Of a DNA stretch of 64,000 nt, positions 36,808-48,500 are shown piece after piece; position 1 is the first letter of the stretch; each line of letters begins with the position of its first letter. The stretch is from positions 1 to 64,000 of the forward strand of contig JAHHHN010000026.1 of NCBI GenBank assembly GCA_019359325.1, in the 5' to 3' direction. The translations under genes were made by a program, and so were the position numbers. The notes under the pieces are model-generated. The model had not been told where the DNA came from. It searched no databases and worked only from the letters and a program-made list of their open reading frames with translations. This DNA comes from Mojavia pulchra JT2-VF2. Its GTDB lineage: Bacteria; Cyanobacteriota; Cyanobacteriia; Cyanobacteriales; Nostocaceae.

Positions 36808-36873
36808 ATGTTAGTAGCCAAAAAAATCAACTCCTTTATTGATGATCCAACCAAGCTAGAAAAAATAAATTAA
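36808..36873 (+). other. 21-codon frame with translation signals between PKS and NRPS
   Basis: A short frame reads MLVAKKINSFIDDPTKLEKIN with AGGA 8-10 nt ahead of its ATG. Its leader (GAACGAACGTATACAGGAAC) resembles the leader of the TauD gene at 53756 (GAACGAATATAGGATAC). It may be the stub of a deleted gene. Translation is possible; function is unknown. Confidence 0.3.
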
Positions 36874-36919
36874 ACAACTCTCTGGCAAGCATCAACAAAA
36901 CATAAAAAATTGGAAAAAA

Positions 36920-39900
36920 ATGAAGAATATTGAGGAATTCTATCCACTATCACCGATGCAGCAGGGCATACTCTTTCACACTCTTTATGCCCCAAACTCA
37001 GGAGTGTATGTTGAACAGCTAAGTTGTGACATTCAGGGAAATTTAAATATTGATATATTTCAACAAGCATGGCAGCAGTTAGTTGAAAGATATCCAATTT
37101 TGCGAGCTTCTTTTATTTGGGAAAGAATTAAAGAACCTGTACAGGTAGTGCATAAACAAGTGCAACTACCTTGGCAACAACAAGATTTATCTACAATAGG
37201 ATTTATTGAGCAGCAAGAGCAGATTGAAAGTTGTTTAGTAGCAGAAAGAGAAAAAGATTTTGAAATTTCTCAAGCACCACTGATGCGCTTAATGCTGGTT
37301 CAGTTAGCTGAGAAACACTATAAATTTATTTGGACTCATCATCACTTACTATTAGATGGATGGTCTTCTTCCTTACTCCTTCAAGAATTATTTAATTGCT
37401 ATCATGCATTAAGCCAAGGTAAAGATTTAAAGTTACAAAAACCTCGTCCTTATCGAGACTATATAGCTTGGTTACAGAAGCAAGATTTATCAAAAGCAGA
37501 GAATTTTTGGAAACAATATCTCAAAGGTTTTACCACGGTCACTTCTTTGGGAATAGATGATTTTAGTAAAAGCAAAAATTTTGCTACACAGATACTAAAG
37601 TTATCAAAGACAGAAACAGCCGCGTTGCAGTCTTTAGCTCGACAACAACAACTAACACTAAATACTATAGTGCAGGGAGCCTGGGCGATTCTCCTGAGCC
37701 GTTATAGTGGTGAGAACGACATTGTTTTTGGAGGAGTTGTTTCTGGCCGCCCCACCACATTAGCAGGTGTAGAATCAATGGTGGGAGTGTTTATCAACAC
37801 TTTGCCAGTCAGAATAAGCTTAAATCCTCAAGAATTTTTTATACCTTGGCTCAAGCAATTACAAATACAACAAAATGAGGTGCGGCAATATGAATATACT
37901 CCATTAATAGAGATTCAAAAATGGAGTGATGTTCCATCTGGGCAGCCATTATTTGAAGCTATATTTAATTTTCAAAATTACCCAATAAATTCTTCTTTAC
38001 AACAACCGATAGATAATCTCAAAATATTTAATATTAATAGTTTTATTCATCCTCACTATCCACTGAATATTTCAGTACAAGTAAATTCAGAATTAACACT
38101 AGAAATTTTTTGCGATCGCCTCCGTTTTGATGATGCTAAAATCACTCGCATATTGGGGCATTTACAAACTTTACTATTAGGTATGGTGGCAAATCCTCAA
38201 CAGCGTATTTGTGAATTGCCATTACTGACAGCTACCGAGCGTTATCAGTTATTAGAAGAGTGGAATAATACACAAGTTGATTATCCCCAAGACCAATGTA
38301 TTCATCAACTATTTGAGGCACAAGTTGAGAAAACACCTGATGCTGTTGCTGTAGTATTTGAGAACCAGCAATTGACCTATCGGGAACTGAACGCCAAAGC
38401 AAATCAGCTTGCTCAATACCTGCAAAAATTGGGAGTAAAAAAAGAGGTATTAGTGGGGATATGTGTAGAGCGAAGCTTAGAAATGATTATCGCTCTTTTA
38501 GCAATTCTCAAAACAGGAGGAGCATACATACCACTAGATCCTACATATCCTCAAGAACGTTTAGCGTTCATGCTGGAAGACTCACAAATTTCAGTCTTAT
38601 TAACCCAGCAACATTTATTAAAAACTCTTCCACCTAACTACGCCCAAGTTATCTGTTTAGATAGCGACTGGGAAAGCATCGCCGCACATCAACAAAACCC
38701 ACTTGACAGCAACATTGATGCAAGTAATCTAAGTTACACAATTTATACTTCCGGTTCAACAGGTAAACCTAAAGGTGTACAAATTCGCCATCGCAGTGTA
38801 GTAAATTTCCTCACCGCAATGCAGCAGAAGTTGCAGTTAACCAACACAGACAACCTGCTGTCAGTCACTACCTTATCTTTTGATATTGCGGTTTTAGAAA
38901 TCTTCCTTCCTTTAACAACAGGAGCTAAATTAATTTTAGTCAGTCGGGAAGTTGCAACAGACGGCACACAGTTATTAAAACAACTGAATAATTCTGCTGT
39001 AACTATCATGCAAGCCACCCCTGCAACTTGGCGAATGTTATTAGATGCAGGCTGGGAAGGAAATTCCCAACTCAAAATTCTCTGTGGTGGCGAAGCCTTA
39101 CCCTACAACTTAGCCTTACAGTTACGTCAAAGGGCTGCTAGTGTCTGGAATTTATATGGCCCTACAGAAACGACTATTTGGTCTACCATTCATAGAGTAG
39201 ATGAGCGTGAAGCTATAGTTCCTATTGGTCGTCCTATAGCTAATACTCAAATTTATATCCTGGACAAGCATTTACAACCAGTACCCGTAGGCGTTCCTGG
39301 AGAACTGTATATTGGCGGCGCGGGTTTAGCACGGGGTTACTTTAATCAACCGGAATTAACTAAAGAAAAATTCATTCCTAACCCATTCATTCCAAAAACA
39401 TTACTCTACAAAACAGGTGATTTAGCCCGTTATCTTTCTAATGGAGAAATTGAATATTTAGGACGCATTGACTATCAAGTTAAACTACGAGGTTTCCGCA
39501 TTGAATTAGGCGAAATTGAAGCGGTGTTAGAACAACATCCCGCAGTGCGTCAATGTGTAGTGATGGTGCGGGAAGATGTACCAGGAAATCAGCGTTTAGT
39601 TGCTTATTTAGTTGCTGAAAACGACGCTACTGATGAACTGCGCCAGTATTTACGGCAAAAGCTACCTGAGTACATGATACCCAGTGCTTTTGTCATCTTA
39701 GATTCTCTACCTTTAACTCCTAACGGTAAAGTGAACCGCCGCGCCTTACCTGCACCGGAAAATACTAATGCGGAATTAGTCAGTGGTTTTGTTGCGCCTC
39801 GTCATCCAGTAGAAGAAGTCTTAGCCGGAATTTGGACTCAAGTTCTGGGTATTTCCCAAGTTAGTATTTACGACAATTTCTTTGAACTAGGCGGACATTC

Positions 39901-42457
39901 TTTACTAGCAACTCAAGTTATTTCTCGTATCCGCAAAACCTTTGGGGTGGATATACCGCTTCAGCGTTTATTTGAATTCCCAACCATTGCAAAACTAGCT
40001 AAAAATATTCAACAAACCAGTCATCAGGGTATTTCTGCAATTACACCTGTTTCTCGTGATGGAAATTTACCTTTATCCTTTGCCCAAGCAAGATTATGGT
40101 TATTAGAACAGCTAAACCCAGGTAGCGGTATTTACAATATGCCCGCAAAAGTTCGTCTTGTGGGTGAGTTGAATATAGAGGCGTTAGAGGAAACCATTAA
40201 CGAAATTATTCGCCGTCATGAAGTATTACGTACTAGCTTCACTTCCGTGGATGGACAACCTTTGCAAGTCATTACTCCTGATGTGCAGATAAAAATACCT
40301 GTGGTGGACTTACAGGAATTGCCGAAAGCTGAACAAGAAGCAGAAATACGGCATTTTAGTATTAAAGAATTCCAACTTCCCTTTGATTTTAGCCAAGCAC
40401 CTTTGCTGAGATGCACACTTTTACAGCTAGGGGAACAAGAACACATCTTACTATTCACTATCCACCACATCGTTTTTGATGGTTGGTCAAAGGGTATATT
40501 AATTAGGGAGATAGCAGCACTTTACTCCGCTTTTGCGGCTGGTGAATCTTCTCCTTTACCAGCATTACCCATCCAGTATGCAGACTTTGCAGTTTGGCAA
40601 CATCAACACTTGCAAGGTGGAAGACGAGAGGCTTTACTCACTTACTGGAAGCAGCAATTAGCAAACTTACCTGTACTGCAACTACCCACAACCCATCCCC
40701 GTGCTGAGGTGAAAACAAACCGGGGTGCTAGTCATAGTTTTGTGATACCTGCATCAGTGGTGCAAGAAGTGCGATCGCTTTCTCAGCAAGCAGGTGTAAC
40801 CTTATTTATGACACTGCTGGCAAGTTTTAAAATCTTACTACAACGCTACAGCAATGAAGATAATATTGTTGTTGGTACAGATGTTGCCAACCGCAATCAA
40901 GCAGAAATTGAACAATTAATAGGATTTTTCGTTAACTTATTAGTCTTACGCACAGATTTAAGCGGAAATCCCACCTTCCTAGAATTATTACAACGTATTC
41001 GCACCCAAACATTGGCAGCTTACGCTCATCAAGATTTACCCTTTGATGAGTTAGTTAGAGAATTACAACCTGAGCGCCATTTAAGCAACACAGTTCCACT
41101 ATTCCAGGTTTTATTTGTCCTGCAAAATACACCTACTTCAGCCTTGGAATTACCAGGACTTACCTTAAATTTACTGGAACTAGAAGGCAGAAATGCCAGA
41201 TTTGATTTAGCCTTGTTTCTCACAGAAACCGAGCAAGGTATAGAAGGTAAATGGCAATATAACGCTGATTTATTTGCCCCAGATACCATCACTCAATTTA
41301 CAAATCACTGGCAAACATTAATCAACAGCATTGTGACTAAACCTCAAAGTCGCATCAATACATTAGAAATGCTCACAGAAGCAGAGAAGGTACAACAAAC
41401 TATGCAACAACAGGAGCGTAAAGCAGCTAAAAAACAAAAATTCATGAGCATTGCTCCTAAAGCAGTGAGTCTGTCAGTAGAGCAATTAATTAAAACAGAT
41501 TATCTGCAAGAGGGGCAAAAATTTCCTCTGGTGATTCAGCCTAATAATGCAGAAGTTGATTTAATATCTTGGGTTGAGAATAATCGAGATTATCTTGAAA
41601 CAGAATTATTCAAACATGGAGCGATTTTATTTAGAGGTTTTAATGTAAAATCAGTTTCAGAGTTTGAAAATTTCGCTCAAACAATTAGTCCTAATTTATT
41701 TGCTGAATATGGCGACTTACCCCGCATAGGTGAAGGTGGTAAAGTTTATGGTTCCACTCCTTACCCAGCAGATAAAGCTATACTTTTCCATAATGAAAGT
41801 TCCCATTTACATTGCTTTCCCTTAAAAATTTGGTTTTACTGTGTCCAACCTGCGGCTGAAGGTGGAGAAACTCCAATAGTTGACTGTCGCAAAGCTTATC
41901 AATTGCTTGGTCATCAATTGCGAGAAAAATTAGCCACTAAACAGTTAATGTATGTGAGAAATTTCGCTGAAGGTTTAGATGTTAGTTGGCGTAAATTTTT
42001 CCAAACTACAGATAAAAAAGAGGTAGAAAATTACTGCCGTCAAGCTGGAATTGAGTTTGAATGGTATGATAATAATGGATTAGTGACTCGACAAATTCGC
42101 CCAGCTTTAGCAGTACATCCCAAAACTTGCGAACCTGTATTTTTCAACCAAATTCAATTACACCATATCTCCTATTTAGATACAGACGTTCGAGAATCAC
42201 TGCGATCAATATTTGGTGAGTCAAAGTTACCTCGTAATGTTTACTATGGTGACGGTACACCAATTACAGAAAACGAAATTGCTGAAATTAATGCAGTATA
42301 TCAGCGATCGCAAACTAGCTTCCCCTGGCAAAAAGGCGACATCATCATGCTAGATAATATGCTGGCTGCTCACGGCAGAAACCCATACATTGGACAGCGT
42401 AAAATCGTTGTCGCAATGGCAGAAATGATTAATGGTAAAGATATCAATACCCCCTAA
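36920..42457 (+). CDS. NRPS: C-A(Gly)-PCP-C-TauD hydroxylase
   Basis: An 1845-aa protein. The first condensation domain (YPLSPMQQGILFHTLY; HHHLLLDGWS near 140) has the SPMQQGILFHT start typical of DCL-type domains that follow an epimerase. The A domain (YTSGSTGKPKGVQIRHRS near 609) gives pocket residues DILQLGLIWK, a glycine code. The PCP (FFELGGHSLLATQ near 992) and a second C domain (HHIVFDGWS near 1182) follow. The last 340 residues are a SyrP/TauD-type Fe(II)/2-oxoglutarate hydroxylase with HNE in LFHNESSHLHCF (near 1624) and a distal His in MLDNMLAAHGRNP. The second C domain and the hydroxylase serve the aspartate module that begins in the next protein. The order matches beta-hydroxyaspartate siderophore synthetases. 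Confidence 0.92.
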   Translation: MKNIEEFYPLSPMQQGILFHTLYAPNSGVYVEQLSCDIQGNLNIDIFQQAWQQLVERYPILRASFIWERIKEPVQVVHKQVQLPWQQQDLSTIGFIEQQEQIESCLVAEREKDFEISQAPLMRLMLVQLAEKHYKFIWTHHHLLLDGWSSSLLLQELFNCYHALSQGKDLKLQKPRPYRDYIAWLQKQDLSKAENFWKQYLKGFTTVTSLGIDDFSKSKNFATQILKLSKTETAALQSLARQQQLTLNTIVQGAWAILLSRYSGENDIVFGGVVSGRPTTLAGVESMVGVFINTLPVRISLNPQEFFIPWLKQLQIQQNEVRQYEYTPLIEIQKWSDVPSGQPLFEAIFNFQNYPINSSLQQPIDNLKIFNINSFIHPHYPLNISVQVNSELTLEIFCDRLRFDDAKITRILGHLQTLLLGMVANPQQRICELPLLTATERYQLLEEWNNTQVDYPQDQCIHQLFEAQVEKTPDAVAVVFENQQLTYRELNAKANQLAQYLQKLGVKKEVLVGICVERSLEMIIALLAILKTGGAYIPLDPTYPQERLAFMLEDSQISVLLTQQHLLKTLPPNYAQVICLDSDWESIAAHQQNPLDSNIDASNLSYTIYTSGSTGKPKGVQIRHRSVVNFLTAMQQKLQLTNTDNLLSVTTLSFDIAVLEIFLPLTTGAKLILVSREVATDGTQLLKQLNNSAVTIMQATPATWRMLLDAGWEGNSQLKILCGGEALPYNLALQLRQRAASVWNLYGPTETTIWSTIHRVDEREAIVPIGRPIANTQIYILDKHLQPVPVGVPGELYIGGAGLARGYFNQPELTKEKFIPNPFIPKTLLYKTGDLARYLSNGEIEYLGRIDYQVKLRGFRIELGEIEAVLEQHPAVRQCVVMVREDVPGNQRLVAYLVAENDATDELRQYLRQKLPEYMIPSAFVILDSLPLTPNGKVNRRALPAPENTNAELVSGFVAPRHPVEEVLAGIWTQVLGISQVSIYDNFFELGGHSLLATQVISRIRKTFGVDIPLQRLFEFPTIAKLAKNIQQTSHQGISAITPVSRDGNLPLSFAQARLWLLEQLNPGSGIYNMPAKVRLVGELNIEALEETINEIIRRHEVLRTSFTSVDGQPLQVITPDVQIKIPVVDLQELPKAEQEAEIRHFSIKEFQLPFDFSQAPLLRCTLLQLGEQEHILLFTIHHIVFDGWSKGILIREIAALYSAFAAGESSPLPALPIQYADFAVWQHQHLQGGRREALLTYWKQQLANLPVLQLPTTHPRAEVKTNRGASHSFVIPASVVQEVRSLSQQAGVTLFMTLLASFKILLQRYSNEDNIVVGTDVANRNQAEIEQLIGFFVNLLVLRTDLSGNPTFLELLQRIRTQTLAAYAHQDLPFDELVRELQPERHLSNTVPLFQVLFVLQNTPTSALELPGLTLNLLELEGRNARFDLALFLTETEQGIEGKWQYNADLFAPDTITQFTNHWQTLINSIVTKPQSRINTLEMLTEAEKVQQTMQQQERKAAKKQKFMSIAPKAVSLSVEQLIKTDYLQEGQKFPLVIQPNNAEVDLISWVENNRDYLETELFKHGAILFRGFNVKSVSEFENFAQTISPNLFAEYGDLPRIGEGGKVYGSTPYPADKAILFHNESSHLHCFPLKIWFYCVQPAAEGGETPIVDCRKAYQLLGHQLREKLATKQLMYVRNFAEGLDVSWRKFFQTTDKKEVENYCRQAGIEFEWYDNNGLVTRQIRPALAVHPKTCEPVFFNQIQLHHISYLDTDVRESLRSIFGESKLPRNVYYGDGTPITENEIAEINAVYQRSQTSFPWQKGDIIMLDNMLAAHGRNPYIGQRKIVVAMAEMINGKDINTP

Positions 42458-42466
42458 AAATTAATA

Positions 42467-42513
42467 CTCTGCGGTTACTTTGCGCTGACTCCGCGCTCCT
42501 CTGCGTTAAAAAA
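42467..42513. repeat. CTCTGCGGTT/CTCTGCGTTAAAA dispersed repeat
   Basis: The gap between the two NRPS genes is filled by CTCTGCGGTTACTTTGCGCT and CCGCGCTCCTCTGCGTT, then a run of A. This is a common repeat in Nostoc-type genomes. It leaves the next gene without a ribosome binding site, so that gene may rely on readthrough or coupling. Confidence 0.6.
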
Positions 42514-42526
42514 ATCCTCACTCAAT

Positions 42527-45500
42527 ATGCAAACAGAAACTACTAGCGGTTTTAGACTCGCACCTCAACAAAAACGACTGTGGAATTTACAACAAAATAG
42601 TTCTGCTTTCTGCTCCCAAGCTAGTATTTTGATTGAAGGTAATCTCCAAAAAGAGATTCTTCAAAAAGCCATTGCTCAAATAGTCAATGCTCATGACATC
42701 CTAAGAACAAGTTTTTATCGCCCACCTGGAGTAAAAACTCCAGTCATGGTAGTTGCAGATAAGAGTTCATTTAATTGGCAATATCTAGATTTCAGTCATT
42801 CCGTCCAGGAAGATATTTCTCTGAAAATTCAAGAATTATTTTGGGAAGCAAGACAGGAACATCAAAATCTATCTCAAGCTTATCCACTGCGTTTATATTT
42901 AATCAAGCTGTTAGATGCTCAGCATATTTTAATTATTTCTCTGCCTGCATTATGTGCTGATACTAGAACAATCAAAAATTTAGTTAATCAAATTAGTCAA
43001 GCTTACGATCAATGCTGCCAAGGCAATGAATTTAGCACAGAGTATGTACAGTACGTACAATTTTCTGAATGGCAGAATCAATTACTTGAAGATGAAGATG
43101 CAGAGGAAGCTCAAGAATATTGGCAACAACAAAAAATTAGCTCTTTATCAGCGTTAAAATTACCTAATGAACGGCAAGGAAAGAGTGAGCAATTTCTAAC
43201 TGATACTTATCAGTTAGTTTTTAGCCAAGAATTATCTGATAAGATTTATTACTTTGCCCAAAAGTATGATAAAACGCCTGATCTCATCTTACTAGCCTGT
43301 TGGCAAATACTAATTTGGCGGCTCACAGGAGAGTCAGAAATAGTCATTGGTACAGCAAGCGATCGCCGTAACTATGAAGAGCTTCATAACGTACTTGGCT
43401 TATTAGCAACTTGGCTACCAATTAAAACTAAATTTACATCTAACTTAAATTTTACAGAATTATTAGCAGCAGTAGCGCAAACATTAGAAAATGCTGCGGA
43501 ATGGCAAGATTATTTTGTGCCTGAAGCTGTAGAACAGGATTGTTTTATAGCTTTACCTATTGGTTTTGAATTTGAAAATATTACTAAAACTAACTCTGAT
43601 AATACAAAAGTAACTTTCGCTGTACAGGAAATTTCCAGCTTTATTGAACCTTTTAAAGTAAAACTCATCTGTTTACAACGGAACAATGGTTTGGTTGCAG
43701 ATTTTTACTACGATATCAATTACTTCTCTCAAGAAATAATTCAACGTCTAGCCAAAAATTTTCAAACTTTATTAATAAATATTCTCGATAATTCAAATAC
43801 ACCTATCAGTCAATTAGGAATACTTAGCGCCAGTGAACGTCAACAATTGTTAGTTGAGTTTAACCAAACAAAGGCTGATTACCGACAAGAGCAATGTATT
43901 CATCAGTTATTTGAAGAACAGGTAGAAAAAACACCTGATCAAATTGCTGTAGTGTTTGAAGATGAAAAATTAACATATCAAGAATTAAACTTTAAAGCTA
44001 ATCAATTAGCTCACTACTTACAAAAGTTGGGGGTAAGACCAGAAGTAGTAGTGGGAATTTGTGTAGAGCGATCGCTTAAATTTATCATATCGTTATTAGC
44101 TGTTCTCAAAGCTGGCGGTGCTTACCTTCCACTCGATCCCACCCTTCCCCAAGAGGCGTTACAGTTCCGCTTACAAGATGCTGAAGTATCGGTGTTAATT
44201 AGGGACTGGGGATTGGGGACTGGGGATTGGGAAAATGACGTAAATTTAGAGGATGATTGGGAAAAAATCTCTCAGGAGAGTACAGAAAACCTAATTAACA
44301 ACACCAAGCCGGAAAATCTAGTTTATATAATCTATACTTCCGGTTCTACTGGTAAACCTAAAGGTGTTGCGGTTGAGCATCAACAGCTGCTTAACTACCT
44401 ATATGGAATTTTGCCAAAACTGCAACTTCCAGCTAATGCAAGTTACGCAAGCGTTTCCACCTTCGCCGCAGATTTAGGTAATACTGTCATTTTCCCTTGT
44501 TTGTGTAGTGGTGGATGTCTGCATATCGTATCTTGGGAACGTGCATCAGATCCGTCTGCATTAGCTGGTTATTTCCGCGATCATCCTATCGACTGCTTAA
44601 AAATAGTTCCTTCTCATTTAGCAGCTTTGTTAAGTTCCGAGTGTTGGGAAATTTTACCCCGTCAGTCACTAATTCTCGGTGGTGAAGCAGCTGATTGGGA
44701 TTTGATTGAGAAAATAGAAAAGAATGCGTCCCATTGTCTAATTCTCAATCACTACGGGCCCACAGAAACAACCGTTGGTGTACTGACTTACTCAGTAGGA
44801 GAGAAAATTCAGGAAACTGCAACAGTTCCCATCGGTAAACCCATTGCTAACACCCAGATTTATGTATTAGATGCAAATCTGCAACCAGTTCCTTTAGGGG
44901 TAGCAGGAGAACTGTATATTGGCGGTGAATCCTTAGCACGGGAATATTTAAACCAACCTGATTTAACGGCCCAAAGGTTTATTACTAATCCTTTCAGTGA
45001 TGGGGTTCAGCGATTGTACAAAACAGGCGATCGCGTCCGCTATCTGTGTGATGGTAACTTAGAATTTCTCGGTCGTCTTGACGATCAGGTGAAAATTAGA
45101 GGCTATCGCATTGAACTAGGCGAAATCTCCACAGCCTTGAGTCAACACCCAGCAGTACGGGAAAGTGTAGTTATTGCTAGGGAAGAGACATCAAAAGAAA
45201 AGCGTCTTGTCGCCTACATAGTCCCTACATCTGTTTCAGTATCGGATAATGACTTCCGCAACTTTTTAAAAGCAAAGTTGCCGGAGTACATGATACCCAC
45301 ATCCTTTGTCATCCTCAAAGCTTTACCTCTAACCACTAACGGTAAATTAGATCGTAACGCTTTACCTGCACCAGAAGATGTAGTCAGCAGAGAAACAACC
45401 TTTATTCCTCCCCGTACTCCTGTAGAAGAAGTATTAGCGGGTATTTGGGCGCAATTGTTGGGTGTACCACAGATAAGTATTGAAGATAACTTCTTTGACT

Positions 45501-48500
45501 TGGGCGGACACTCCCTACTAGCTACTCAGGTAATTTCTCGCATCCGCACCACCTTTGGCGTAGAAATGCCCTTACCGCAACTGTTTGAATCTGCAAATTT
45601 AGCAGCACTAGCGGCGCAGATTGAAATAGCAATGCGGGGTGAACAACTGGCGATCGCAACCATTACCCCCGTTCCTAGAGATAAAAATCTCCCCCTATCT
45701 TTTGCCCAGCAGCGATTGTGGTTTTTTGACCAATTTGAACCAGGTAGCCCATCATATAATCTGCCTAGAACCGTTCGTTTACAGGGGAAACTGAACATAG
45801 ATGCACTTTCAGCCAGCCTCAACGAAATTATCAAACGACATGAAATTTTGCGGACAAGTTTTGCAATATCTGATGGGCAACCAATCCAGGTAATTTCTCC
45901 TTCGGTAAACTTGCAATTACCAGTTGTAGATTTACAAAATATTCCACAAGAACAGCGAGAATTAGAACTATACCGCCTAGCTAAAGAAGAAGCACAAACG
46001 GGATTTGACCTTACACAAGCGCCACTATTACGGGCGAAATTGCTGCAATTAGATGCGGAAGATTATGTAATTTTACTGACGCTGCATCATATTGTTTCTG
46101 ATGGTTGGTCAACAGATATATTGATTCGGGAAGTAGCCGCACTGTATACAGCTTTCAGTGCTGGTAAACCTTCTTTTTTGCCACAATTACCTATACAATA
46201 TGCAGACTTTGCAGTTTGGCAAAGACAATGGTTAGAGGGAGAAGCATTAAAAAATCAACTTGCTTATTGGCAGAAGCAACTATCTGGTGAACTCCCTATA
46301 TTACAATTACCTACTGACCGTCCTCGTCCCACAGTTCAGACTTATGCAGGGAAAACTCTATCATTTGTCCTGCCAAAAAGCTTAAGTGAGAAATTAAAAA
46401 CTCTGTCAAAACAAGAAGGTGTCACTTTATTTATGACACTGTTGGCAGCGTTTAAAATTTTACTATATCGCTACACAAATCAGACTGATATTTTAGTTGG
46501 TTCACCTATTGCTAACAGGAACAGAGCAGAAATTGAAAATTTAATTGGCTTTTTTGTTAATACTTTAGTATTGCGAAGTAACCTATCTGGTAATCCTACT
46601 TTTCGTGATTTGCTCAAACAAATTCGGGAAGTAGCACTAGGGGCGTATGCTCATCAAGATTTGCCCTTTGAAAAGCTGGTAGAAGAAATACAACCGGAAC
46701 GTAATTTGAGCCATAATCCTCTGTTCCAGGTAATGTTTGTGTTCCAAAATGCTCCTAGAACTACCTTAGAACTACCAGATTTAAATTTGGAAGTTTTGGA
46801 TGTAAATAGCGAAACCGCAACTTTTGATTTGTGCCTAACAATGGAGGAATCAGAGCAAGGTTTAAGAGGAAATTTGGAGTACAACACCGACCTATTCGAT
46901 GCAGAAAGAATAAATCGGGTAGTTGGACATTTCCAAACCTTGCTAGAAGGTATTATTACGAATACTGAACAATGTTTAAGCAATTTACCCTTAGTAACAT
47001 CTAATGAGCAACGCCAATTACTAGAGTGGGGTCAAAATCAGACATTAGGGGAACATCTACAACAGGGTTTGTGTATTCACCAGTTGTTTGAGGCGCAGGC
47101 GGAGAAAACACCTAATGCTGTAGCAGTAGTATGGGAAAATGAACAATTAACTTATCGAGAATTAAACCAGAGAGCTAACCAACTAGCACACTATTTACAA
47201 AAGCTGGGAGTTAAACCAGAGGTATTAGTAGGGCTGTATGTAGAGCGATCGCTCTACATGGTAGTTGGGCTATTGGCTGTTCTCAAAGCTGGTGGTGCGT
47301 ATGTACCCCTTGATCCAGCTTATCCCCAAGAGCGTATCGCCTTCATGTTAGCTGATGCTCAAGTTCCTGTAGTATTGACACAACAAAGACTTGTTGCAGG
47401 TTTACCAGCAAATTTAGCCCAAATTATCTGTTTAGATAATCTCATCACTCAAGAATCGACAGAAAATCTTTCTACCGAAGTCAGTTCAGAAAATCTTGCT
47501 TATGTAATCTATACATCTGGCTCTACAGGACAATCTAAAGGCGTGATGATTCAACATCGCAGCCTCACAAATGCCTATCTAGCCTGGGAAGAGGCCTATC
47601 AACTGCGAACTGCGGCTAGTTCCCATTTACAAATGGCTAGTTTTTCATTTGATGTGTTTACTGGCGACTTAGTTCGCGCCCTTTGTTCTGGTGGCAAACT
47701 CGTACTTTGTCCTCGTGACCTATTGCTAGAACCAGCAAAACTTTATGAGTTAATGCTGCGAGAAAAGATTGATTGTGCAGAATTTGTACCAGCAGTATTA
47801 AGAAGTTTAATTCTGTATTTAGAACAGAACCATAAATGCCTAGATTTCATGCGAATCATAATTTGTGGTTCTGACAGTTGGTATGGGCAGGAATATAAAA
47901 AATTTCGTCAATTTTGTGGAAGCTCAACCCGATTAATTAATTCCTTTGGCTTAACAGAAGCAACTATTGACAGTACCTATTTTGAAACACAAACAATAAA
48001 TTTATCTTTTGAGCAACTAGTCCCCATTGGTTCTCCCTTCGCTAACACACAAATTTACATCCTCGATAGCTATTTTCAGCCTGTACCTGTGGGAATCATC
48101 GGCGAAATTTATATTGGTGGTGCTGGTGTAGCTAGGGGTTATTTACAACGACCGGATTTAACTGCTGAAAAATTTATTCCTAACTTGTTTAGTCAAAAAC
48201 CAGGAGATATCCTTTACAAAACAGGAGATTTAGGACGTTATCTTGCTGATGGGCAGATTGAATTAGTGGGACGGCTTGACAATCAAGTAAAAATTCGTGG
48301 TTTTCGCATTGAACTAGGCGAGATTGAATCAGTATTAAATCAATATCCCGACGTACAAGCAAATGTAGTTATAGTGCGAGAACATAAACCAGGCAATCAA
48401 CGCTTGGTAAGTTATATAGTTAGTTCACAGCAAAATATTAATACTCCTGAACTTCGCAGATTTTTACAAGATAAACTACCTAGTTATATGCTACCAACGG

